DNA of 64,000 nt. It comes from Streptomyces roseifaciens. Lineage in GTDB: Bacteria > Actinomycetota > Actinomycetes > Streptomycetales > Streptomycetaceae. The DNA lies in the NCBI RefSeq assembly GCF_001445655.1, contig NZ_LNBE01000006.1:1-64000 (forward strand), in the 5' to 3' direction. Every line of letters starts with the position of its first letter. The first letter of the stretch is position 1. Under the pieces are notes generated by a model, which had not been told where the DNA came from, searched no databases, and saw only the letters and a list, made by a program, of their open reading frames with translations. This document shows positions 55,090-62,025 of this stretch, piece by piece. The position numbers and the translations under genes were made by a program.

Positions 55090-55111
55090 AGAAACCGGCT
55101 GGCCGGTTTCT
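55090..55111. promoter_or_regulatory. Perfect AGAAACCGGC palindrome between KS-alpha and IS701-like gene
   Basis: AGAAACCGGC and GCCGGTTTCT flank TG at 55,090-55,111, a 22-bp dyad of the type bound by TetR-family and gamma-butyrolactone receptors. It sits 23 bp beyond the KS-alpha heptamers. The whole 54,927-55,315 gap (389 bp) is regulatory; besides this dyad and the SARP promoter nothing else is clear. No gene starts between. Confidence 0.6.
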
Positions 55112-55315
55112 CTTGGTAATCCGACGTCAGAGGGGCCGTAGACAGGGCGCCTGGTCGGTTTCCAGTGGGGTTTGGGGTGGCGCAGAGGGGGACTAAAGCG
55201 CACAAAAGCGGGCATGGAAGATCATCGGATCAAGGTTTCGAAGAGTAATAGAAACAACGCAGTCGGTTTGGTACGGTCAAATGCGCCGTCGGTAGCCATC
55301 ACGTGGGGAGAGACG

Positions 55316-56608
55316 ATGGAAGCCAGATCCGTGCAACTCAGCCCTGTGTCCACCACTCCGTCCAGCACTCCGACCAGCACCTCGACCAGCACCCTGACCG
55401 CCGGGGAACCCCCCTTCGGGGAACCGTCCCCCGCCGGCCCCTGGGACGTGGAACCGGAGCTCTTCTCGTCGCTCACGCGCAACGACCAGCGCAGGATGGC
55501 GGAGCAGTACGTACGCGGCCTGCTGGAGGCGGAGGGCCGCAAGACCCTGCGCAACGTCGCGGAACAGATCGGCGGGAAGGCGCTCCAGCAGAGCGTCCAC
55601 CACTTCATCACCGCCTCGTCCTGGAACTGGGCCCCGGTGCGGCGGGCGCTCGCGCGCCGCGCGGAGGAGGAGGTGCGCCCCCAGGCGTGGGTGGTCAACT
55701 CCACCGTCATCCCCAAGGCGGGGGTGCACTCGGTCGGCGTCGACCAGCAGTTCCTCCCCCACCTGGGCCAGACGGTCAACGGCCAGCGGGCGTTCAGCGT
55801 CTGGAGCGCCTCCGAGCGGGTCAGCGTGCCCTTCAACTGGAGCCTGGTGCTGTCCAGGAGCTGGCTGGAGGACCCGGCCCGGCGCAGCCGCGCCCACATA
55901 CCCGACGCCAGCCGCGCCATCTCCCTGGAGGAGCACGCCGGCGCCGTGGCCCTGGAGGCCGCCGACTCCTGGGGGCTGCGCAGGCGCCCCGTCGTCGTGG
56001 ACGTGGAGGGGCTCGACGCGGGGGCGACCGTGCGGCGCTTCGCGCGGGCGGGCCTCCCGCTGATCATGCGCATCGACGGCACGACCCCGCTGCGCGTCGA
56101 CGGCACCCTGCTGCAGGGCTACAGCGACCGGGAGGTGCCCGCGCAGAACCTGATCGGCTCGATGAAGCGGATGCGCCGGCAGGTCGAGTGGTCCGACACC
56201 TCGGGGACGGGCTCGTACCGCGGGGTGGTGAGCGCGATCCCGGTGATCCTGTCGTGCCCCGCGCCCGCGGGCGGGCCCGGCGGCAGCCACCACCGGCCCA
56301 TGCTGCTGATGGGCGACTGGGGCTCCTCCGACCGGTGGCCGTCGCGGATGTGGCTCACCGACTCGCGGCGGCTGCCGCTGGTCACCCTGCTGCGCCTGAC
56401 CCGGCTCACGGGCGTCGTCCAGCGCGACTTCGCGGAGATCTCCGAGCACACCGGGATACGGGACTTCGCGGGCCGCTCGTTCCGAGGCTGGCACCGCCAC
56501 GTCACCCTGGCCTCGGTCGCCCACCTCATCGCCGTGCGTGCGGGGGCGCGGCGCCTCCCGGCGCAGCGGCGGCGCGCGGCGGGGTCCGTCGCGCCGCTGT
56601 GTGCGTGA
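55316..56608 (+). CDS. IS701-family transposase-like protein with degenerate DDE triad
   Basis: 430 residues. A Ser/Thr/Pro-rich N-terminus (about 1-45) precedes an IS701/DDE_5-like body: NVAEQIGGKALQQSVHHFITASSWNWAPVRRALA, then WVVNSTVIPKAGVHSVGVDQQF, where active elements have DDTGFPKKG, so the first Asp is Asn128/Ser129. Asp229 in VVVDVEG and the Glu in RDFAEISEHTG are kept, with FRGWHRHVTL at the end. Frame intact, no terminal inverted repeats noticed, GGGGAGAG upstream of ATG 55,316. Probably a captured regulator or DNA-binding protein rather than a mobile element. Confidence 0.75.
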   Translation: MEARSVQLSPVSTTPSSTPTSTSTSTLTAGEPPFGEPSPAGPWDVEPELFSSLTRNDQRRMAEQYVRGLLEAEGRKTLRNVAEQIGGKALQQSVHHFITASSWNWAPVRRALARRAEEEVRPQAWVVNSTVIPKAGVHSVGVDQQFLPHLGQTVNGQRAFSVWSASERVSVPFNWSLVLSRSWLEDPARRSRAHIPDASRAISLEEHAGAVALEAADSWGLRRRPVVVDVEGLDAGATVRRFARAGLPLIMRIDGTTPLRVDGTLLQGYSDREVPAQNLIGSMKRMRRQVEWSDTSGTGSYRGVVSAIPVILSCPAPAGGPGGSHHRPMLLMGDWGSSDRWPSRMWLTDSRRLPLVTLLRLTRLTGVVQRDFAEISEHTGIRDFAGRSFRGWHRHVTLASVAHLIAVRAGARRLPAQRRRAAGSVAPLCA

Positions 56609-56628
56609 GCGGGGACGGACCCGGCGGA

Positions 56629-57129
56629 TCAGCCCGCTGCGCCGGGGCCGGCGATCCCGTGGAAGCCCTTCCGGTAGTACAGGAGGGGCTCCCCCTCGCC
56701 GGCCTCGGCGTGCTCCACCTCGCCGAACAGCACGAGGTGGTCACCGGCCGGCACCTGCCGCTCGGTGCGGCACTCCAGCCGGGCGAGCGCGCCGGGCAGC
56801 AGGGGCAGCCCGCGCCGGGAGCGGGCCGTCCCCGGCTGGGGGAACTTGTCCGCGCCCCTGCGCGCGAAGAGCGCGGCCAGGTCCTGCTGGTCCCGGCCGA
56901 GCACGTGGACGACGAACCCCTCGGCGCCGGTGAAGGCGTCGAAGCAGTTGGCCCGCAGGTCCAGGCACACCAGCACCAGGGGCGGTTCGAGGGAGACGGA
57001 GGTGAAGGAGCTGGCAGTGAAACCGTGGCTGCGGCCCTGCGCATCCACGGTGGTCACGACCGTGACCCCGCTGGCCCAGCGGGCGAGGGACGTCCGGAAC
57101 CGTTCGGCGGTGATCGTCTCTGCGAGCAT
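56629..57129 (-). CDS. NAD(P)H:flavin oxidoreductase (ActVB-like)
   Basis: 166 residues, flavin-reductase split-barrel. FRTSLARWASGVTVVTT, the FMN loop GFTASSFTSVSLEPPLVLVCL, and HVLGRDQQDLAALFA are typical of reductases that feed two-component oxygenases. Would supply FMNH2 to the ActVA-ORF5-like oxygenase and perhaps the 590-residue flavoprotein. Its SARP promoter is at 57,136-57,167 and appears leaderless. Confidence 0.93.
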   Translation of the reverse strand: MLAETITAERFRTSLARWASGVTVVTTVDAQGRSHGFTASSFTSVSLEPPLVLVCLDLRANCFDAFTGAEGFVVHVLGRDQQDLAALFARRGADKFPQPGTARSRRGLPLLPGALARLECRTERQVPAGDHLVLFGEVEHAEAGEGEPLLYYRKGFHGIAGPGAAG

Positions 57130-57135
57130 CCCCCC

Positions 57136-57167
57136 ACGCTGCTCAGCCCCGCTTGAGCCGGGATCGA
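57136..57167 (-). promoter_or_regulatory. SARP-type promoter of flavin reductase, leaderless
   Basis: Minus-strand TCGATCC and TCAAGCG 11 bp apart, 8-bp spacer, -10 CAGCGT, then exactly 6 bases (GGGGGG) to the ATG, the same distance as in the glycosyltransferase promoter. Confidence 0.62.
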
Positions 57168-57201
57168 GCCGTGGCGGAACCGCCGCGGCGGAACCCGGGC
57201 T

Positions 57202-57244
57202 TCGACCCCCTTTCGACCGGCCGTCGAGGCCACGGCGGCACCCT
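57202..57244 (+). promoter_or_regulatory. SARP-type promoter of ketoreductase
   Basis: TCGACCC (57,202), TCGACCG (57,213), TCGAGGC (57,224), 8-bp spacer, -10 CACCCT at 57,239-57,244. Leader of about 50 nt. Confidence 0.8.
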
Positions 57245-57299
57245 CGGCGCGACCGGCGTCATGGCGCCGTCAGTATTCGCAAACAGCTACGGAGGAACG

Positions 57300-58085
57300 A
57301 TGGGCACGCAGAACGCCAAGGTCGCACTGGTGACCGGGGCAACCAGTGGCATCGGTCTGGCGATCGCCACCCACCTGGCCCGCAACGGCGCCCGCGTCTA
57401 CCTGTGCGCCCGGGACGCGGAGAAGCTGGCGGAGACCGTCAAGTCCCTGCAGGACCAGGGCTTCGAGGCCGACGGCACCACCTGTGACGTGACCGACCGC
57501 GAGGACGTCAAGCGCTTCGTGGCCGCCGCGGTGGAGCGCTTCGGCACCGTCGACATCCTCGTCAACAACGCCGGCCGCAACGGCGGCGGCGCGATCGCCG
57601 AGATGTCCGACGAGCTCTGGTACGACGTGATCAACACCAACCTCAACAGCGTCTTCCTCGTGACGCGCGAGGTGCTGAGCGCCGGCGGCCTGCTCACCAA
57701 GGGCTGGGGCCGGATCGTCAACATCGCCTCGACCGCCGGCAAGCAGGGCGCCGTCACCGCCGCCCCGTACTCCGCCTCCAAGCACGGCGTGGTCGGCTTC
57801 ACCAAGGCCCTCGGCCTCGACCTCGCGAAGACCGGCATCACCGTCAACGCCGTCTGCCCCGGCTTCGTCGAGACGCCGATGGCCGAGCGCGTCCGCGGCC
57901 ACTACGCGGAGATGTACGGGATCACCCTGGAGGAGGCCGCCGAGAAGGTCACCACCCGGGTGCCGATCGGCCGTTACGTCGACGTCGAGGAGGTCGCGGC
58001 CATGGTCGACTACCTGGTCGGCGACGGCGCCTCGTCGGTGACCGCGCAGGCCCTCAACGTCTGCGGCGGCCTGGGCAACTACTAG
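57300..58085 (+). CDS. Polyketide C-9 ketoreductase (ActIII-like)
   Basis: 261 residues, SDR fold: NADPH motif TGATSGIGLAIA, NNAGRNGGG, catalytic Ser/Tyr/Lys in NIASTAGKQG and YSASKHGVVGF, and the C-terminal PGFVETPMAERVRGHYA loop of the polyketide group. Reduces the C-9 carbonyl of the nascent chain, directing C7-C12 first-ring closure. ATG 57,300 with GGAGG upstream; the longer frame runs through the promoter. Confidence 0.97.
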   Translation: MGTQNAKVALVTGATSGIGLAIATHLARNGARVYLCARDAEKLAETVKSLQDQGFEADGTTCDVTDREDVKRFVAAAVERFGTVDILVNNAGRNGGGAIAEMSDELWYDVINTNLNSVFLVTREVLSAGGLLTKGWGRIVNIASTAGKQGAVTAAPYSASKHGVVGFTKALGLDLAKTGITVNAVCPGFVETPMAERVRGHYAEMYGITLEEAAEKVTTRVPIGRYVDVEEVAAMVDYLVGDGASSVTAQALNVCGGLGNY

Positions 58086-58130
58086 GCGTCCCCGCGGTGC
58101 CGGGCCGGGCGCGGAACACACGTGTCCGGT

Positions 58131-58173
58131 TCGACCGCCGCTCGAATTCCGCACGAGCCCGTCGCGGCAGCCT
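58131..58173 (+). promoter_or_regulatory. SARP-type promoter of ActVI-ORF1-like reductase
   Basis: TCGACCG (58,131), TCGAATT (58,142) and ACGAGCC (58,153), 8-bp spacer, -10 CAGCCT at 58,168-58,173. Confidence 0.68.
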
Positions 58174-58217
58174 GTGCAGGCACCACCCACAGGCAGGCAG
58201 GACGACAGGAGCGAGCG

Positions 58218-59234
58218 GTGACGGAGCGAGCGGTGACCGAGCAAGCGGTGACGGAACAAGCAGTGACGGATTCACCCGTAGGGACACGCATACGGACGGC
58301 GGCCGTGATCGGCGTGGGCACCATCGGCCTCGGCTGGGCCGCGCTGTTCGCCTCCGCCGGGCTGACCGTCCGGATCAACAGCCGGCGGCCTGACGCCGAG
58401 ACGCACGTCAGGAATGCGTTCGAGCTGTACGCGGCCTCGCTGCCGGGCGGCCCCGCCGACCCGGCCGAGCTCGCCGCCCGCCTGGAGTTCGAACCCGACG
58501 TGGCCCGCGCCGTCGAGGGCGCCGACGTCGTCCAGGAGAACGCCCCCGAGAACCTGGCCCTCAAGCAGGACCTCTTCGCCCGGATCGGCGCCGCCGCCCC
58601 CGCCCACGCACTGCTCCTGTCCTCCACCTCCACGCTGCTCCCCGACGACCTGGGAGCGGGGATGGCCGACCCGGGCAGGCTGCTGGTCGCCCACCCCTTC
58701 AACCCGCCGCACATCGTGCCGCTGGTCGAGATCGTCACGGGCGAACGGACCGACCCGCAGGCCGTCGAGGAGACCGTGGCCTTCTACCGCGGCCTCGGCA
58801 AGACCCCCGTCGTGCTGCGCCGGGCCGTCCCCGGCTTCGTCGCCAACCGGCTGCAGTCCGCGCTGCTGCGCGAGAGCATCCACCTGGTCCGCGAGGGCGT
58901 CGTCTCCGTCGCCGAGCTCGACGAGATCGTCACTTCCTCGATCGGCGGCCGCTGGGCGGCGGTCGGCCCGTTCCGCGCCTTCCACCTCGGCGGCGGCCCC
59001 GGGGGCCTGCGCCACTGGTTCGAGCACCTCGGCGCCGGCCTGGAGAAGAGCTGGCAGGGGCTCGGCAACCCGCCGGTCGACGAGGAGACCGTCGCCCGGA
59101 TCCTCGCCCAGGCGGAGGAGGCGTTCGGCGGCCGCACCTACGAGGAGCTCGCGGCCGAGCGCGACGCGAAGCAGACGCGGGTGATCGCGGCTGCGGGCAC
59201 CGACGCCGACGCCGGTCCGGCGGAACGGGCGTAG
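58218..59234 (+). CDS. 3-hydroxyacyl-CoA dehydrogenase-like reductase (ActVI-ORF1-like), copy 1
   Basis: 338 residues. NAD-binding VIGVGTIGLGWAALF (about residue 25), VVQENAPENLALKQDLF, SSTSTLLPDDL, and HPFNPPHIVPLVE holding the catalytic histidine. In actinorhodin, ActVI-ORF1 reduces the C-3 ketone and sets pyran stereochemistry; same role proposed. The N-terminus is coded by four near-identical 15-bp units, each with an in-frame GTG (58,218; 58,233; 58,248; 58,263), giving AVTE repeats; I take the first because GGAG lies 7 bp upstream. Confidence 0.92.
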   Translation: MTERAVTEQAVTEQAVTDSPVGTRIRTAAVIGVGTIGLGWAALFASAGLTVRINSRRPDAETHVRNAFELYAASLPGGPADPAELAARLEFEPDVARAVEGADVVQENAPENLALKQDLFARIGAAAPAHALLLSSTSTLLPDDLGAGMADPGRLLVAHPFNPPHIVPLVEIVTGERTDPQAVEETVAFYRGLGKTPVVLRRAVPGFVANRLQSALLRESIHLVREGVVSVAELDEIVTSSIGGRWAAVGPFRAFHLGGGPGGLRHWFEHLGAGLEKSWQGLGNPPVDEETVARILAQAEEAFGGRTYEELAAERDAKQTRVIAAAGTDADAGPAERA

Positions 59235-59270
59235 CCGAGCGCGCCCATTCTGCGGACGGTCGGGTTCCGC

Positions 59271-59335
59271 TCGAAGAACGCTCGAAGTCCGCTCGAAGCC
59301 GGCTCGAAGAACGCTCGAAAGCCGCGCGGAATATC
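59271..59335 (+). promoter_or_regulatory. Five-copy SARP heptamer array upstream of enoyl reductase
   Basis: TCGAAG-type heptamers start at 59,271, 59,282, 59,293, 59,304 and 59,315, each exactly 11 bp apart; the last is TCGAAAG. Seven to eight bases further lies GAATAT/AATATC as -10. This is the longest array in the window; other promoters have two or three copies. Confidence 0.82.
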
Positions 59336-59345
59336 CGTTCGCCCG

Positions 59346-59376
59346 TTGACCTCAACTCTGGTTGAGGTTGAAAGAT
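59346..59376 (+). promoter_or_regulatory. SoxR-type promoter of enoyl reductase
   Basis: A -35 TTGACC and -10 AAAGAT are 19 bp apart, the long spacer of MerR-family promoters, and the spacer contains the perfect dyad ACCTCAAC-TCTG-GTTGAGGT. CCTCAA..TTGAGG is the SoxR core as I know it. Transcription would start near 59,383, downstream of the SARP start. Confidence 0.75.
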
Positions 59377-59390
59377 AAAGCGCACCAGCC

Positions 59391-59460
59391 CCACCAGAGT
59401 TCATCAGAGCCCAGCAGAGACCAGCAGAGTCCAGCAAAGTCCAGCAGCGTTCAGCAGAGA
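59391..59460 (+). repeat. Seven-copy 10-bp tandem repeat in the enoyl reductase leader
   Basis: Units close to CCAGCAGAGT repeat seven times in exact 10-bp register; a degraded eighth may precede. The array fills the untranslated leader up to GAAGGA, the ribosome site of the enoyl reductase. Period matches one helical turn. Function unknown. Confidence 0.8.
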
Positions 59461-59472
59461 GAAGGACATGCC

Positions 59473-60384
59473 ATGAAGGCGGCAGTTTTCCAGGAGTTCG
59501 GCGGCCCCGAGGTGCTCAAGGTCGAGGAGGTCGAGACCCCCCGTCCCGGCACCGGCGAGATCCGCGTGCGCGTCAAGGCCGCCGGTGTGCAGGCGTACGA
59601 CACGGCCGTCCGCTCCGGCTGGAACCCGCCCGGCATGACCATCTCCTTCCCGCAGACCATCGGCAACGACTTCGCGGGCGTCGTCGACGAGCTCGGCGAG
59701 GGCGTCACCGAGTTCGCCGTCGGCGACGAGGTCCTGGGCTGGGCCCTGCTCTCCTGCTCCGCCGAGTACCTGGTCGTCTCCACCGAGCAGGTCGTCGCCA
59801 AGCCGTCGGGCATGCCGTGGGAGGTGGCCGGCGCGTTCTCCGCCTCGGCGCAGACCGCCCACACCGCGCTCCAGGCGCTGGAGATCGGCGCGGGCGACAC
59901 CCTGCTCGTCCACGCGGCCGCCGGCGGCGTCGGCACGATCGCCGTGCAGCTGGCCCAGGTCCTGGGCGCCACGGCCATCGGCACCGCGAGCGAGCGCAAC
60001 CACGAGTACCTGCGCTCGCTGGGCGCCACCCCCGTCACCTACGGCGAGGGCCTCGCCGACCGCGTCCGCGAGCTCGCCCCCGGCGGCGTCACCGCGGCCC
60101 TCGACGGCATCGGCGGCGACGCCCTCGACGTCTCCGTCGAGCTGGTGAAGGACAAGAACCGCATCGCCACCCTCGTCGACTTCGGCCGCGTCGAGGAGCT
60201 GGGCGTCCGCGCCGTCTTCAGCCAGCGGGCCAAGGAGCGCCTCGCCGGGCTCACCGCCCTCTACGCCGAGGGCAAGCTGCGCGTGGAGGTCTCCAAGACC
60301 TTCCCGCTGGAGCAGGCCGCGGACGCGCACCGCGAGATGGAGACCGGCCACGTGCGCGGAAAGATCGTCATCACCGTCGGCTGA
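59473..60384 (+). CDS. Quinone oxidoreductase-like enoyl reductase (MDR family, ActVI-ORF2-like)
   Basis: 303 residues, zinc-free medium-chain reductase. N-terminal GroES-like domain (MKAAVFQEFGGPEVLKVEEV, GNDFAGVVDELGEGV) and NADPH motif HAAAGGVGTIAVQLAQVLGA. ActVI-ORF2 reduces the enoyl bond of the pyran ring in actinorhodin; the same is likely here, and detoxifying quinone reduction is an alternative suggested by its SoxR-type promoter. Start ATG 59,473; the longer frame translates the decamer repeats. Confidence 0.92.
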   Translation: MKAAVFQEFGGPEVLKVEEVETPRPGTGEIRVRVKAAGVQAYDTAVRSGWNPPGMTISFPQTIGNDFAGVVDELGEGVTEFAVGDEVLGWALLSCSAEYLVVSTEQVVAKPSGMPWEVAGAFSASAQTAHTALQALEIGAGDTLLVHAAAGGVGTIAVQLAQVLGATAIGTASERNHEYLRSLGATPVTYGEGLADRVRELAPGGVTAALDGIGGDALDVSVELVKDKNRIATLVDFGRVEELGVRAVFSQRAKERLAGLTALYAEGKLRVEVSKTFPLEQAADAHREMETGHVRGKIVITVG

Positions 60385-60419
60385 ACGATCGACCGAACGA
60401 TCGACCGAGGAGACCTGCC

Positions 60420-61073
60420 ATGAAGATCGAGATCTACTCCGACGTCCTGTGCCCGTGGTGCTACATCGGCAAGCGCCGGATAGCCGCCGCCCTGGACGGC
60501 TTCGCCCACCGCGACGAGCTGGAGATCGTCTGGCGCAGCTTCGAGCTCGCCCCGGGCGAGGGCAGCGAGCCCGGCCCGACGGCGGCCGAGGCCATGGCCG
60601 AGTGGACGGCCCCGGACGTGCTGCCGGGCCGGATCGAACTGATCAAGTCCCAGGGCCGGCAGGAGGGTCTGGAGCTCAACCTCCACAAGTCCCGCCCCGT
60701 GGGCACCTTCGACGCGCACCGGCTGACCCACTTCGCGGCCGAGCGCGGCCTGCTGGAGCCGGTCATGGAGCGGCTGTTCCACGCGTACCACACCGAGGCC
60801 CTCAACGTCGGGGACCGCGAGGTGCTGGTGCGGCTGGCGGGCGAGGCCGGGCTGGACGAGGACGAGGCCCGCGAGGTGCTGGAGAGCGACCGCTACGCGG
60901 ACGCCGTGGTCGCCGACGGGAACCGCGCCCGCCAGTTCAACGTGACGGGCGTGCCGTCGGTCGTCATCGACGGCCGCATGCCGGTCTCCGGCGTGCAGGC
61001 GCCCGAGAAGCTGCTCACCTTCATCGAGCGCGCGTGGGAGCGGGCGCAGAAGGAGCCGGCGGCGTCCGTCTGA
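60420..61073 (+). CDS. DsbA-family (FrnE-like) dithiol oxidoreductase
   Basis: 217 residues, thioredoxin-like DsbA fold with CPWC at 11-14 (SDVLCPWCYIGKRRI), helical insert, and the cis-proline in VTGVPSVVIDG. FrnE-type proteins occur in the frenolicin cluster and others of pyranonaphthoquinone type, where the reaction is unproven; glutathione- or mycothiol-dependent isomerase activity is the family expectation. GAGGAG precedes the ATG. No signal peptide, so cytosolic. The 36-bp gap before it contains a 12-bp tandem repeat (GAACGATCGACC twice). Confidence 0.92.
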   Translation: MKIEIYSDVLCPWCYIGKRRIAAALDGFAHRDELEIVWRSFELAPGEGSEPGPTAAEAMAEWTAPDVLPGRIELIKSQGRQEGLELNLHKSRPVGTFDAHRLTHFAAERGLLEPVMERLFHAYHTEALNVGDREVLVRLAGEAGLDEDEAREVLESDRYADAVVADGNRARQFNVTGVPSVVIDGRMPVSGVQAPEKLLTFIERAWERAQKEPAASV

Positions 61074-61284
61074 GGACGCCGCGAGGAGCCGGCGGCGGGT
61101 CCCCAGGCCGCCGCCACCAACAGTGATCTCCGCAGGTCCGTAGGGGTCCGCGCAGGTCCGCCCCAGGCCGAAAACCCGCTGCCACGGCCGGAATTCGATC
61201 CGCTCTCCATCGGGACTCCAGCCGCCTTCCGGAGTCTGTTCCCGGCGCTGGAATTGCTCCACGCCGTCTGAGAGAGGAAATGCA

Positions 61285-61926
61285 GTGCAGCACAAGTGGA
61301 AGCTGACGGGCGGACTTGCGGCCTCACTGGGGCTTGCTCTGACGGGGATCATGTCCTCGGCCGGAACGGCGAGTGCCGACACCGCGACGAAGACGCTCGA
61401 TTACACCTGCCAGACCCGGTACGACGGCAACTGGATCCCGGTTCCGTACGCGCGTGACTTCACGACCACGGCGCCGGCCAAGGTCGCCCCGGGTCAGACC
61501 TTCAAGGTCACCTTCGACTCCGCCCCGATCAAGGCCGTGGCGGACTTCAACAAGCGCCTCAACACCGTGAACATCGCGTACAAGGTGCCGGCCAACGCCA
61601 AGGTCGTCGGCTACAAGCTGACCGGCGGCAGCAACCTCGGCTCCGCGAAGCAGTGGGTGGAGCGCAACGGCACCAACTTCGCCGTCAAGTCCGACGGCGA
61701 GTGGGCCGGCGGCGTCGAGTTCGACTTCCCGAACCTGGAGGTCACGCTCAAGGCCCCGACCACCAACGGCGCCATCCTCACCACCGGCGCGGGCGGCTCC
61801 AGCTTCAGCGACCCGGCCTTCTCCTGGAACCGGCTGCAGACCCAGCTGAACACCTGGGACCCGTTCCAGTGCTACGCCGACCCGGCCAAGCCGGTGACGT
61901 TCTCGACCACCCAGGTCGGTTACTGA
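61285..61926 (+). CDS. Secreted protein of unknown function
   Basis: 213 residues from GTG (GAGAGGAAA upstream). Clear signal peptide: VQHKWKLTGGLAASLGLALTGIMSSAGTASA-type sequence with cleavage after ASA near residue 31. The mature part is beta-rich (LDYTCQTRYDGNWIPVPYARDF, TFKVTFDSAPI, VNIAYKVPANAKVVGYKLTGGSN) with two cysteines, one near the N-terminus and one near the C-terminus, which may form a disulphide. No enzyme motif recognised. Stands alone with its own strong terminator, 211 bp after the FrnE-like gene. Confidence 0.8.
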   Translation: MQHKWKLTGGLAASLGLALTGIMSSAGTASADTATKTLDYTCQTRYDGNWIPVPYARDFTTTAPAKVAPGQTFKVTFDSAPIKAVADFNKRLNTVNIAYKVPANAKVVGYKLTGGSNLGSAKQWVERNGTNFAVKSDGEWAGGVEFDFPNLEVTLKAPTTNGAILTTGAGGSSFSDPAFSWNRLQTQLNTWDPFQCYADPAKPVTFSTTQVGY

Positions 61927-61942
61927 CCCAGCGGGTGACCGT

Positions 61943-61986
61943 CCCGGGCGCGGCTGCCGGAATGCCTCCCGGCAGCCGCGCCCGGG
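61943..61986 (+). terminator. Strong hairpin terminator after the secreted-protein gene
   Basis: Perfect 18-bp stem (CCCGGGCGCGGCTGCCGG with its complement) and an 8-base loop, 16 bp after the stop codon. Confidence 0.88.
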
Positions 61987-62025
61987 CGTCCGCCGCGCCG
62001 AAGTCCGCCGAACGAGAACGGGCAC

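Noticed and set aside
52429..55215. A 928-residue frame joining KS-beta with upstream sequence
   Set aside because: Only the last 410 residues are real KS-beta; the first part is the KS-alpha gene read in the wrong frame.
55172..55315. Longer start for the IS701-like protein
   Set aside because: Sequence before 55,316 is non-coding in character; ATG 55,316 has a clear ribosome site.
55090..56608. Active insertion sequence around the IS701-like gene
   Set aside because: First catalytic aspartate missing, no flanking inverted repeats or target duplications noticed, and the dyad at 55,090 is internal to a promoter region without a mate near 56,600.
61195..61212. Possible SARP heptamers upstream of the secreted-protein gene
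   Set aside because: Only one TCGATCC is clear; the 11-bp neighbour TCCATCG is poor and no fitting -10 follows.
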